From NCBI GenBank assembly GCA_033065855.1, contig JAVXUO010001808.1, positions 46,556 through 110,555 on the forward strand: 64,000 nt of DNA, in the 5' to 3' direction. The notes beneath the pieces were generated by a model. It saw nothing but the letters and a program-made list of their open reading frames with translations. It searched no databases and was not told the DNA's origin. This stretch comes from Escallonia rubra (taxonomy: Eukaryota > Streptophyta > Magnoliopsida > Escalloniales > Escalloniaceae). Shown here piece after piece: positions 46,440-58,367 of this stretch; position 1 is the first letter of the stretch; each line of letters opens with the position of its first letter. The position numbers and the translations under genes were made by a program.

Positions 46440-47175
46440 CGACATCGACGGTTAAAGTGGTGAGATGGTCAAGTGATGGTAATGATGGTGGTGGTGGTAT
46501 TGAGGTGTAACTTGTCGTGGTCAAGTGACACCAGTAGTGATGACTGTTGCGATAAAGGTGGCGATGATGGTGGCAGCGGTGGTAATGGTGGTGGTAATAG
46601 TGGCGGCTAAGCGGTGGTAATGGTGGTGGTAATAGTGGCAGCTAAGCAGTGATAATGGTGGTGGCAGTAGTGGTGGCGGCAGTGTTGGTGCTATTGGCGA
46701 CAACGGCAGTAGTGGTGGTGGCGATGGTGGTGGTGAGAGTAGTAAAAGTGGTGTGGTGGTGGTGACGATAGTGGCGGCGGCGACGGTAGAGTCAGTAGTG
46801 GTGACGCCGGAGGTAGTGGTGGCAGTGGTGATGGTGGTGGTGGTGGCAATAGTGGTATCAGTGGTGGCGGTGGTGGTGGTAGTGGTGGCGGTGGCGGCGG
46901 CGGTGGTGGTAGTTGTGGCGGTGGTCGTGGTGGTGGGAGTAGTGAGGTCAGTGATGGTAGTAAAAGTGGTGTGGTGGCGGCAGCGATAGCGGTGGCGGTG
47001 GCGGCAGGTGTAATGGTGGCGACGGTGGTAGTAATGGTGGCGAGTGGTGGCAGTAATGCTGGAGGCACTGGTGGCAGCAATAGTGTTCACAGTGCTGGTG
47101 GTGGCGGTAGTGGTGCTGGTGCTGGTAGTAAAAGTAGTGTGATGGTAGCGACAATAAAAATGGTGGTGGTGGGTT
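46440..47175. repeat. GGT-rich trinucleotide tract
   Basis: About 700 bp of imperfect GGT/GTG repeats with GGC and AGT variants. The left neighbour of the solo LTR (44396-44416) is also GGT repeat, so the LTR split one tract. Open frames through it on both strands (Thr/Pro/His-rich or Val/Gly-rich) are products of the repeat. Confidence 0.85.
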
Positions 47176-47744
47176 CATTATTGAAGAGATCTAGAAAGGC
47201 GTAAGATAGATAAATATTTACTTTTAATTCAAGTAAATCCAAATTCCATGAAATCGACCATTTTTTATTAGATTTCACATTATAGAAACAAATCCAGATA
47301 AATCTTATGAAATCCAATTTCAATTTTTTTTTAATGTTCGAAACAACAAAATTTGAGTATTTGAAATGAAATTTCATCGATTCCATAGTTCAAACACACT
47401 CTTAAGGAATTAAGTTATATGCTTAAACAATACAAAACTTCATTTGGCTGAGACTTTTAAAGTAAAAGAGTCAAAGTTATTATATAAAAATATTGTAAAA
47501 TGAAGAATTTACCACCGCCAACATGCCCACGCCACCAACCCACATCCACTACCACTATGGCCAATGTCATTGCTATGCCGCACCACCTCCACAACCAAAG
47601 CCAAGTCTATCTCACCACTAATGCTACCACTTTTATCATGCTAACTCTAATGCCACCATGACCACCATGCCATTTCTGTTGGAAATTTGATGGAGTCGAA
47701 ATCACAAATAAAGGGTTAGGTTAATGATAGCAATCCTAAGATTA

Positions 47745-48913
47745 GGGTGAAATTGCACGCGTGTCCATTAGTTTGGACAAATAACACTTATATTTATTGA
47801 CCAAACGGACTACTCAAATACATAACGGATTGGAGCAAAAAGACCAAATTGTCATAACATAGAAATCTAATTTTTTAAGTGCCATTTGTTTATCTCTTAT
47901 CTAGTCTCTCTCTCTTGCCCCCCTGCAACTCTAACCACAACCACCACCATAACACCACCTCTGCAACATCGTAACACCACCGGCCATTTGTCGCAAGTCC
48001 TTCCTAATCACCAATAGCTTGAAATATTGGAGGGTCACCGTCACAACCAAATCCCTCGAACCATTACCAAAACCACCTTACCCAACACCTCCACCAAGGC
48101 AACAATTACCACCATCCACCAAACCAAAAACCCACCACAGCCATAATCACCATCATCCAGCAAAGCCAAAATCCACATGCCAACATTTTAGCTATATTGG
48201 TGGCTGTACTATACATGCACACCTTATTTCCCATAGAAGTTCACGCGTGAAGTGTCACTGGAGGCACCCACACATAACAACAATGGCAACAAACAACTAC
48301 CTGATGTCCACAGTGTCGACGGTGGTTGGTGATTCTGGGTCACTTTGATTTTGAGGGAGATCACACCAGGATGGGGAGATCGTCATGGCTTATGTGGGTG
48401 CCGGCAGTGCTGTGATGGGCCAGCGGTGATTTGGGTCTTGGGTCGTGGATATGGGTGCCGGCAGTGATTGCGGTGTGTGCTTATTCGATGGTTTTAGTGC
48501 ATCTTTGGTGGTGGTGCACTGGTGGTCTTAGTGCCGATGAGACAATCTCGGGGCCGATAGTGCTATAATGGGGGCGACGACGGGGTGAGGGGGGGATTGG
48601 GGGTAGCCACAGGTTTACTTAAGGGGAAGGTGGGGTCGACGACGGGGTGGGGGAGTATAGGGTAGCAGCGAGGTGGGGGGGAGTTGGTCAGAGAGTGTTA
48701 GGGTTTCAAACATAAATGCAATCATGAATTTATCAAAAGGAAAAAAAAACACATTGAAAAAAAAAAGGTATAAATCTGTAATAAGGTTAGTATTGATATT
48801 TTAAAAATATGTATTAGGTGACATCATCAAAATGTATGATTTTTTAACAGACCAACAACAGAAGGATATGACTGATATCTTTTGAAACTTCGTAGACATT
48901 GCTGTAATTATCC
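47745..48913. mobile_element. Mutator-like family element, copy 3 (inverted)
   Basis: Its right end, reversed, contains TAATTACAGCAATGTCTACG, AAGTTTCAAAAG and GTATT.TTAAAATAT.AAT, aligning with the left ends of copies 1 and 2. Its left end aligns with their right ends (CACGCGTGTCCAT.AGTTT, TTGACC.AACG). Both ends lack the outermost 30 bp of the other copies. No target duplication was found. The core is again different: CCACCA-rich at 47930-48160 and GGTGGGG-rich at 48530-48690. Confidence 0.65.
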
Positions 48914-50320
48914 TTAAAGACTATGAGGCACATAGTCGCTTTCTTTAAGGCTTTATATGTGCCGACTCAAAATCAAGTTTGCTGATGGGTTATAGACAAT
49001 CCTCTAGGATACAACAAAGTCTCGGTGGGAATTCGAAAACAGCAAATTCCAAAAATTCCCTTGGAATTCTCTCTGAAGCAATGCACGCTTTGGCTATAGA
49101 AACCTTACAGAAATGAAAAGGTTTTATGAGATTGCAAGCAAGTGTTCTGGAAAAATCAAAAAACCATGTATCTATAAAACTTGAAACGGTGTCGCTGGAC
49201 AGATAAACTGTTGGGGAAAAAAAAAGTTGCAACAATTAAAAAGTAACTGCCAGAATTTATTTGAAATAAATCAAAATTTAAATAATAAATCATACCTTTT
49301 CAGTAAAACTAATTTTTCCAAAATACAAAATATTTCTCAAAAAATAAATCAATTTTTTGTGACCACGACAAGCGTGCAAAGTGCTAAGTGCGCCTAATAA
49401 TACGGACCCACACGAGGGTAGCATGGGGACTAACATACTCTAACCATACTACCAAGTACATTATAAAAGCACCTTCTCACTTATAAACGATTTTCAAAAT
49501 CCATTTCTAAGCAATGTGGGATTAAGGAAACTCCTAAACCAAACAATTTCTGCCACTACCACCATTACTACCACAACACAATAACCACATCCACCATCAT
49601 CACCACCATGTCGATGCCACCATCATCACCACCACGCCACTAAATATGAGCTCCCTATACCCCCACACCACGATATCTGGCCATGCCCGAGGAATTGCCT
49701 CTATCAGTGCAGCCCCACGCCTTGACATCCGACCGCTCCCCAACGTCGTCTCCATACGGTGTGTCCTTGGCACTGCCTTCATCACTGTTCCCCATGGGCG
49801 CGATACTCGACTGTGCTTGAGCGTTGTCTCAACATATATGCCCTGACATTGCATCCGTCATTGCACACCAATGTTCGACCGTACCCAAGCATCTTTTTTT
49901 ACGCTACGCACCCCTAATGCCTTGTCCATCAGTCGTGCCCATGCACTGCCTCCATATTATTTAACCATGCAAAACTCTAATTGATAACGTCCCCGCACCA
50001 TCTTTATTGGGGGTACCTCCTTCACCACACATATCTTGCCTCGCCCATGCAATGTGCCACTTTTGCAGGCGCGCCACCGGCGCGCCACCGGCACTCCGCC
50101 TAACTAACATGCCCCGGTTGACCCATCTCTTCACCGCACCATGCGCATCTCGCCTTGGTCATGGAATATACTTTGACCCACTCTTCGGAGTGTACATCAT
50201 GGCTCAAGGTAGATGACACCTTGCAGGCATTGTCTCAAGGATCTTTGAGTGCTCTGGCATGGGGTCCCCTTTTTAGGTACGTAGGTGACTCCTTCAAGAT
50301 ACTACCTTCGCGCATCGGGT
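48914..50320. other. intergenic sequence
   Basis: No gene supported. CCACCATCATCACC repeats lie at 49555-49640. The last 100 bp contain a unit (CAAGGATCTTTGAGTGCTCT) related to sequence on the far side of the CACTA element. Confidence 0.45.
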
Positions 50321-50337
50321 CACTACAAGAAAATACG

Positions 50338-50536
50338 TCTTTTGCGACGGATTTTTAGCGACGAAACCTATTTCGTCGCTAAAATGAGTTTTACGGACGG
50401 AACAATCCGTCAGTAAAACTCCGTCGTAAAATATTATTCAAGCAACGGAATAACTTCGTCGCTAAAAACTCCGTCGGTAAAAATAGACCTTCACCGACGG
50501 ACTTTTAGCGACGGAGTTATTCCGTCGCTAAAAGTC
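50338..50536. repeat. left subterminal repeat array of the CACTA element
   Basis: Repeated AGCGACGGA and its complement in both orientations, ending in a hairpin with 16-bp arms GACTTTTAGCGACGGA (50500-50515 and 50521-50536) and a 5-base loop. In En/Spm elements such arrays are bound by the TnpA protein. Confidence 0.8.
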
Positions 50537-50659
50537 TATTTAACTCTCAGATCTGGTTTTCTCTCTCACTGCTTCTCTCTTCGAAAATCCCAAAACCATT
50601 TCCGGCGATTGTGCCACTGCCGTTCTCACATCCTGCCCCACCTTCGGCGCCACCGAAAG

Positions 50660-50790
50660 CCTCGACACCGGCGGCGACCTCCCTCGACACTGGCGGTGAC
50701 TTCCCTCGACCCCGGTGGTGACCTCCCTCGACAACGGCGGTGACTTCCCTCGACGCCGGAGGTGACCTCCCTCGACACCGGCGACTCCCA
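50660..50790. repeat. 22-bp GC-rich minisatellite
   Basis: About six units of CCTCGACACCGGCGGTGACTTC with changes at a few positions. It is followed by CAG|GTAATT, which could be the donor of a first untranslated exon of the CACTA transcript. Confidence 0.75.
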
Positions 50791-51319
50791 TCAGGTAATT
50801 TTTTTTGCATAGTGTTTAATATCACTATCCATTTTTTTCTTTTACTATGTTACAATTAAATGCCCTTTATGCTTCATCTTAAGCATTTTTTTTTATTTAT
50901 TTTCATCCTTCATCATAAACCTTGTTACTGACATAAGCCCATATATCAGTATTGACCATTAGCTTGTCGACCATTTTGGGTAGCAATCGCCGACAGTCAT
51001 TACGGCAAACTCCGATAGCCATCCAGCACCGACCATCGCTGCCGTCCAACTCCAGCAGCCACCTTCGTCCGCTGCCTCTACCAACTAGAATAATGAAAAT
51101 AATCTCATCAAAAAATATGACTAGTTTAAAACAAAATAAATTAGAAGCTAAAAAAGTTGACTCGTATTGTAATTGATCGGGTTAAGTGGCGTTGGATCTA
51201 GATGGGATGGGACGGGACGGGACGGAACTGGGCAAGGGACATTAAAATTAAGATGACGCAATATGGGGATGGGGGTGGTGGTTTGCGGCGCCCCAAATAT
51301 GTATGTACGAGTGTATGAC

Positions 51320-51760
51320 CCATTTCAAACTATATTTAAATTGAATACCCTAATTCAAGCATAAAGGGCAATAGCGAAATCAACCGAACCCTAAATTGAA
51401 TCAATAGAACCCCCTAATTGAACTCTAAATTGAAGTAATTGAACCCTAATTAAACCCTAAATTGAATGCCCTAATCGAATCGAACCCTAAATTAAACTAA
51501 TTGAACCCTAAATTGAATACCCTAATCCAACTGAAACCTAAATTGAACTAATTGAACCCTAAATTGAATGCCCCAAATCAACCGAACCCTAAATTGAATC
51601 AATGGAACCCCCTAATTGAACCCTAAATTGATGTAATTGAACTCTAATTAAACCCTAAATTGAATGCCCTAACCGCCCTAATCGAACCAAACCCTAAATT
51701 AAACTAATTGAACCCTAAATTGAATGCCTAATACAATCGAACCCTAAATTGAAATAATTC
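51320..51760. repeat. degenerate AACCCTAAATTGAA repeats
   Basis: Many irregular copies of GAACCCTAAATTGAAT and GAACCCTAATTAAACC. The CCCTAAA string inside each resembles the plant telomere unit, but spacing and sequence show a local AT-rich repeat. Confidence 0.75.
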
Positions 51761-52100
51761 AAGCGCATCAGATATGTGCATTTTGAACAATTTTTTCCCA
51801 TTTGAACATTGATAATTTGTTTGATAATTTTAGGTTGTTAATTGTGCATTTGAGAATTGTGATTATTGATATGTGATTTTAGATTGTTAATTGATGATTT
51901 TAGGTTATTAGTTGTGCATTTGAAGTAATTGCGATTATTAATTGATGATTTTAGGTTGTTAATTGATGATTTTAGATTGTTAATTGTGCATTGAGCTTTT
52001 GAGATATTGAGATTATTGACGGAGGATGGGACCCAATTGGATTGAATGTGTGATTTTTGTTAAATTTTATTGCATTGAGCCTTTTAGAATTGAGATTGTT

Positions 52101-53205
52101 GACGGAGGATGGGACCCAATTGAATTGAGATACTTGTTAGTTAGCGCAGACACGGACACCACGTCTGATCGACGGTGTTCGACATTTAAAAAACAAATTA
52201 ACGTATGCCGATGTGTCTGGAGGTGCGTGTGGGTGGGCGTCGGACACGTGTCCTGAGGCGTCGGACACGTGTCCGGAGGCGTCGGACACGTGTCCGGAGG
52301 CGTCGGACACGAGTCCGGAGGCGTCGGACACGTGTCCAGAGGCGTCGGACACGTGTCGGACACCATATCGACACCCTCTATGAGGTGTCAAAATTGAGGT
52401 TGTCGACGGAAGATGGGACCCAATTGGATTGAGATACATGTTAGCTAGCGCAGACACGGACACCACGTCTGATCGACGGTGTCTGACATTTAAAACACAA
52501 ATTAACGTATGCCGATGTGTCTGGAGGTGCGTGTCGGTGGACGTCGAACACGTGTCCGAAGGCGTCGGACACGTGTCCAGAGGCGTCGGACACGTGTCGG
52601 TATGTGTCGGACACGTGTCCGGAGGTGTCAAACACGTATCAGACACCATATCGACAACCTCTATGAGGTGTCAGAATTGAGGTTGTTGACGGAGGATGGG
52701 ACCCAATTGGATTGAGATACCTGTTAGCTAGCGCAGACACAGACACCACGTTTGATCGACGGTGTCCGACATTTAAAAAACAAATTAACGTATGCCGATG
52801 TGTCTGGAGGTGCATGTCGGTGGGCGTCGGACACGTGTCCGGAGGCGTCGGATACGTGTCCAGAGGCGTCGGACACTTGTCCAGAGGCATCAGACACGTG
52901 TCGGTATGTGTCGGACACGTGTCGGACACCATATCGACACCCTCTGTGAGGTGTCGAAATTGAGGTTGTTGACGGAGGATGGGATCCAATTGGATTGAGA
53001 TACCTGTTAGCTAGCGCAGACACGGACACCACGTCTGATCGACGGTGTCCGACATTTAAAACACAAATTAACGTATGCCGATGTGTCTGGAGGTGCGTGT
53101 CGGTGGGCGTCGGACACGTGTCCGGAGGCGTCGGACACGTGTCCAGAGGCATCGGACACGTGTCAGACACCATATCGATACCCTATATGAGGTGTCGGAA
53201 TTGAG
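52101..53205. repeat. four-copy 283-bp tandem array with palindromic sub-repeats
   Basis: Units begin GACGGAGGATGGGACCCAAT at 52101, 52405, 52688 and 52971 (periods 304, 283, 283). Each contains CGGACACC and GGTGTCCG as separated inverted arms, then a variable number of 21-bp sub-units AGGCGTCGGACACGTGTCCGG centred on the perfect palindrome GGACACGTGTCC. The longer first unit has more sub-units. Confidence 0.9.
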
Positions 53206-53289
53206 ATTGTTGAATGTGCATTAAATTTAGGTTAGTTAGGTTAATGCGACATTTTTAGCATGCATCCCCTGGAATCTCATCGTGGCTCC

Positions 53290-53830
53290 AGCACTGGCTA
53301 TAATTAGCCCTAATTAGTCCTGATTAACAATGTTTTAGTAAATCAATTAACCCTAATTAGCTCTAACGAGCCTAATTAGTTTTAATTAACCCTAAGAACC
53401 TAATGAAAATCAAATTAGCTGTAATTACTCCAAATTAGCCCAAATGAACCCAATTATGCGCATATTGATTATAGTTAGCCTAATTAGTCGTAATTTGCAC
53501 TAACATAGCCCAATTAAGACTAATTAGCCCTAATTACGACTAATTAGCATTACTCGACACAATTAAACCCTAATTAGGACTAAATAACCTTAATTAGTCC
53601 TAATCAACCGAAACTAGCTATTATTATCCGAAACTAGCTCTCATTAACATTAATTATTCCTAACATAACCCAATTAAGCCTAATTAGCCCTAATTAGGAC
53701 TAATCAGCACTACTTGGCACAATTAAACCCTAATTAGGACTAAATAACCCTAATTAGTCCTAATCAACCCTAATTAGCTATAATTAATACTCTTAATTAA
53801 CCCTAATAACCTAGTTAGCCATAATTACTC
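53290..53830. repeat. TAATTAG-rich degenerate repeat
   Basis: Irregular repetition of CCTAATTAG(C/T)CCTAATTA motifs, low in complexity and without coding capacity. Confidence 0.7.
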
Positions 53831-54164
53831 CATGTTGCCCAGAGATGGTTCAATTACTCGTTGTTTACAAAATCTGCCTTCTTTATATTAGTTGTTGTTT
53901 TGAGAAGTCCATTGGCAACGAGATGGTTCAACTCGTTGCCAACGAATTCTATTTAATGTGGAATTGGTAACATATGTAACGATCTTTCTGCAGTTTTGAT
54001 ATTTCGGAAAGATTCTTGCATATGTTATCAATTTCTGAACGCATGCATGCATAGAAACCCTTAGTTCCCGTTCAAAGGTACTCATTACAAAGTAATGCTT
54101 TGTAATGAGCCTTTGGATGTCCAGTTTGGACAATTTGGAGAAGCTAATTGTTTATAAAATAGTG

Positions 54165-54383
54165 TTTTGACTCATGCTTTGTGTTCTATGTCGTGGATAT
54201 TTGGTACACGTTCTCGTGTGTTTCTCCGGGTGCATACAGATCTGGTGTTCTAACATCCATCAAACCTTCCTGAGCAAGGTTAGATGAATGTTAGAACACC
54301 TAATCGATGTCGTGTACTTGGAGAAATGCGGGGAGGTGCTGCCGAATTTTTCACAGACACGGGACTAAGCATGAGTTATTCAC
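54165..54383 (+). repeat. foldback upstream of the CACTA transposase
   Basis: The central part, 54244-54300, has 25-bp arms (starting GGTGTTCTAACAT) with two mismatches around a 7-base loop CCTGAGC. Weaker pairing extends to ACTCATGCTT at 54170 and AAGCATGAGT at about 54368, giving a foldback of about 220 bp. It lies 170 bp before the transposase ATG and would be in its leader. Confidence 0.75.
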
Positions 54384-54551
54384 TGTTTTATTAACATGTG
54401 CTTTTCTGAAAGGGATAGGACCACTACCTGTTGAAGAGTGAAGGGGAAATATGTAGACATGTTGTAACATTCATGCATTCATATTTACATCGGCAATGCC
54501 TAATCACTGGTCATAATTGAAGGTGGTATACAGTACGATAATTCAGTCGTC

Positions 54552-57500
54552 ATGTCAGTCGATCGAAGTTGGATGAAAAGAAAGAATGCTGAAGATTTTG
54601 AGTGTCGCGTTGACGAATTTCTCGACTTCGCTTATGCGCATCCTGCACATGTTGACCTTGATAAGATAAGGTGTCCGTGCGGTAGATGTGAGTTGTTGCA
54701 CTGGAGAAAAAGAATTGAAGTAAAATGGCATCTTCGTTGGTACGGTTTTATGGGTGGATACACAAGGTGGACGCAGCACGGGGAAACGATAGTATTGTCG
54801 TCCAACCCGGCTAGTCAAACTGAAGTTAGGGAGGAGGCACGATATGAATACCGAGATGTGATTATGGATGCTCGGCATGCTAATGTTGACTGGGGTGACG
54901 ACAGTCCACAACCGTCGAACGAGGGGCTCATCAGTTTTATGAGTTGTTGAGAGCTGCAGAAGAGCCGCTGTGGGATGGAGCTCCGAAACACACATGGCTG
55001 TCTGTAGTTAGTAGGTTATTACAGTTGAAATCAAACCACGGGCTGAGTGAGAAAGTTTTTAACGAGTTTGTTACCTTAATCAAAGAAATACTACCCGAAA
55101 GTGAAAAGCTACCGCCGTCGTACTATGACGCGAAGAAGATGATGATGAAACTTGGGTTGAGCTATGACCGGATAGATGCGTGCAGTAATTGTGTATTATT
55201 CTGGAAAGAGAATAAGGATTTGTCACGGTGTCCAGTATGTGATCATTCGAGGTACAAACTGGACAAAGGGAAGAAGAAAAACATTGCATGGAAGATATTG
55301 CGATATTTTCCGGTCACACCACGGCTTCAGAGAATGTACTACTCCTCCAATACGGCTGAACATATGAGGGCTCACCGTGAGACTCGCAGCAACGATGCCG
55401 ATGTGCTGACACACCCAGCTGATGGAGAGGCGTGGAATGAGTTTGACTGCAGGCATCCAGTCTTTGCTCAGGAAGTTCGGAATGTTAGACTTGGTCTGGC
55501 AACCGATGGGTTCAACCCTTTCGGTCAGTCTACCACGCCTTACTCCTGTTGGCCTGTTATTATTGTCCCTTACAACCTTCCACCAGGCATGTGCATGAAG
55601 AAGCCGTATATGTTCTTGTCGTTGCTTATTCTGGGGCCGAAGAGTCCCGATAAGGACATAGATGTGTATTTAAGGCCGTTGATTGATAAGTTAAAACAGT
55701 TATGGAATCATGGAGTCAAAACATATGATGCATCCCTTAAACAAAACTTTCAGATGAGGGCTGCTTTGATGTGGACTATACATGATTTCCCCGCATTGGG
55801 AATGACTTGTGGCTGGAGCAGACATGGGAAGCTAGCATGCCCTGCTTGTATGGGCGTGAACCCCGGTCATACGTTAAAGCACGGCGAAAAGGCCTCGTGG
55901 TTCGGATGTCACCGTAAGCTTTTGCCACCGGGCCATCAGTTTCGTAGGCAGAAGGATAAATTTGACGGGACAATCAAGCGTGAGGTTGTCACATTGGACT
56001 ACCCATCTGGTGAAGAAGTACTATCACACCTGGAGGCACTTGATACTGACATACCACACGGCAAGGGTGTGCTGGATCAGAAGATTCCAGGGTTCGGGAA
56101 AGAGCACAACTGGAGAAAATTTTGTATCTTCTGGGAGTTAGCCTACTGGAGGACGCTCGTTATCCGAAACAACATGGATGTGATGCATATTGAGAAGAAC
56201 GTTTTTGATAATGTGTTCAACACAGTGATGAATGTCAAGGGCAAATCGAAAGATCACCTTAAAGCGAGAAGGGATCTACAACAGTTGGGTGTACACCGTG
56301 AATTGCATCCTCGGACAGTCAGTGGGAGGACGATACTTCCGAAAGCACCTTACTGTCTAGACAAGAAACAAGTGGAGAAGGTCTGTCAGTGGGTTAAGAA
56401 TTTGAAGCTTCCGGATGGGTTTGCGTCCAACATATCTCGTTGTTGCAATGTATCGGAATGCAAGTTTCAAGGGATGAAGAGTCACGACTGCCACGTATTC
56501 ATGGAGAGATTCATTCCTATTGCCTTCCGGGGACTGTTGCCACGGGTTGTTTGTGAGACTTTGACTGAATTATCTCATTTCTTTCGAGATATATGCTCTT
56601 CTACGATCCGGGTGAGTAACATGGAAGTGCTTCAGAAGAACATTGTGGTGACGATTTCCAAGCTGGAGAAAATCTTCCCACCTTCGTTCTTTGACTCAAT
56701 GGAGCTTTTGCCTGTTCACTTGGCATATGAAGCTAAGATGGGTGGACCCGTGCAACATCGATGGATGTATCCCTTCGAGAGGTAATCCTTAAATTGTTAC
56801 AGTTGTTCGTTTACACTTAATGCGACATCTATTATCATTGATATTCTACCTAACTCGATTCGCTAAACTTCTAGGTTCATGTTCCATTTAAAGAAAAAAG
56901 TCTGTAATAAGGCTCGGGTTGAGGGCTCTATTGCGGAGGCTTATGTAATGGAAGAACTTGTAAATTTTTGTAGTCAATATTTCGGGCCTAATGTTGGTAC
57001 AAGGTTAAATCAACTAGCCCGAAATGACCAAGGAGCAAGCATAAATTTGGAAGGGCAATTGTCAATATTCAAGCAGTCAGGTAGTCCGTTCGGCCGAACG
57101 TATACTCGATGGCTAACGGATGAAGAGTACAATGCTGCAACAATATATGCCCTTCTAAATTGCGATGAAGTTTCGGCATTCGTTGAGTAAGTTAAAGTCT
57201 TAATTCACTTACATTGATGTACATAATTGAAAGTGTGTGTTAAGCGAGTCAACTATATTGGTTTGCAGTGAGTTCGATGCGGAATCTTTAATCACTGATC
57301 CCGCTGGACTTGAATCTCATCGGAAATCACAATTTGTACAGTGGTTCAAAATCCGTGTAAGATTGTTTAACGAAATTATATTATGTGTTATATACAGTTA
57401 TGTGGCCAATTAGTATACTGATTTATCCTTAATTTTTACCGTCATCTACAATAGGTTCAGTCAATGGATAGACCAGTGGCCTCCTGCTTGAAATTACTAG

Positions 57501-58204
57501 CCGAAGGCCCTAACAAACAAACATCCTGTTACGGAGGCTATATCATCAACGGGTTTAGGTTTAACGTAAAAGATGATGACCGAACAAAACAAACCCAAAA
57601 CAGTGGAGTCTTGGTCAACGGCGACTGTTATGCCGAGAATTGCATGGACTTTTACGGAGAGCTAGATGAGATTGTTGAGCTAACATATCTGGGTTCCCAA
57701 AACCGCCTGGTAATGTTCAAGTGTACGTGGTTCGATGTCACATGCAGTAGAGGAATCCGTGTTAGCTCTCAAGGGATTGTAGATGTCAATGTCAAGTCAA
57801 GACTTGCATCAGACGAGCCCTTTGTGTTTGCTAGTCAAGCTGTACAAGTCTTTTACGCGGAGGACGTCGCCAATCCCAAATCTCATTGGTATACAACTAT
57901 CAAGTCCAAGAAATTGCCCGTGACATATGACAGTGAGCTAGACTCCTTTCAAGCCGACCAACCACGTGTCTTGTTCCCTGTTGAGGTCAACAACGAGGAG
58001 GACGATCTTCCTCTTCCAACAACACTTCTTGTAGGAGAAGAAGTCGTAGATGATGACGCGGAAGACGTGGAAAGTGTTGGAGATGATGTGACCGAGTCTA
58101 CTGATGAAGAGGATGAATTAGAAGATGAAGAGGACAACGAGTCCCACGAAGAAGAGGACGACGAGGAAAGTGATGAAGATGATTCGCAAACTGAAAATGA
58201 TTGA
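54552..58204 (+). pseudogene. CACTA TNP2-like transposase, one frameshift
   Basis: This is the catalytic protein that cuts and moves the element. The ATG at 54552 opens a transposase-associated domain (KIRCPCGRCELLHW). The main exon carries the TNP2 domain with LGLATDGFNPFGQ, TIHDFPALGMTCGWSRHG and MDVMHIEKNVF. The DUF4218 domain begins near the end of this exon (YEAKMGGPVQHRW) and continues in 56875-57186. Further exons 57269-57356 and 57455-58204 give a DUF4216-like domain (WFDVTCSRG) and a very acidic tail. Introns 56782-56874, 57187-57268 and 57357-57454 have GT-AG ends and keep phase. Between the first frame (stops at 54950) and the second (in use by 54926) one base is missing in the G run at 54923-54926. 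Apart from that the sequence is well preserved. Confidence 0.85.
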
Positions 58205-58367
58205 CTTGTAATGTTGTAACATCACGGGAAAAATGTAGTAACATTTTAGAACTTGGTGTTTAATGATGTGTTTTTGCACATCCGTTCATATATATATACA
58301 TAGTGCCGATGATGATTTTTGCCAAATTATTGTTTTTAACGTGTTAACGTATTTGTAATTTATCTAT

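Noticed and set aside
46521-47204. Long Thr/Pro/His-rich and Val/Gly-rich open frames
   Set aside because: They arise from GGT trinucleotide repeats, with several frames open at once.
51320-51760. Interstitial telomere repeat
   Set aside because: CCCTAAA occurs only within longer AT-rich units (AACCCTAAATTGAA), never in tandem.
52067-53204. Overlapping Cys/Pro/Thr- and Arg-rich repeat proteins
   Set aside because: Both strands and several frames are open because the 21-bp sub-repeat length is a multiple of three; there are no gene signals.
52101-53205. CRISPR-like array
   Set aside because: The units are contiguous tandem repeats without unique spacers, in a plant transposon.
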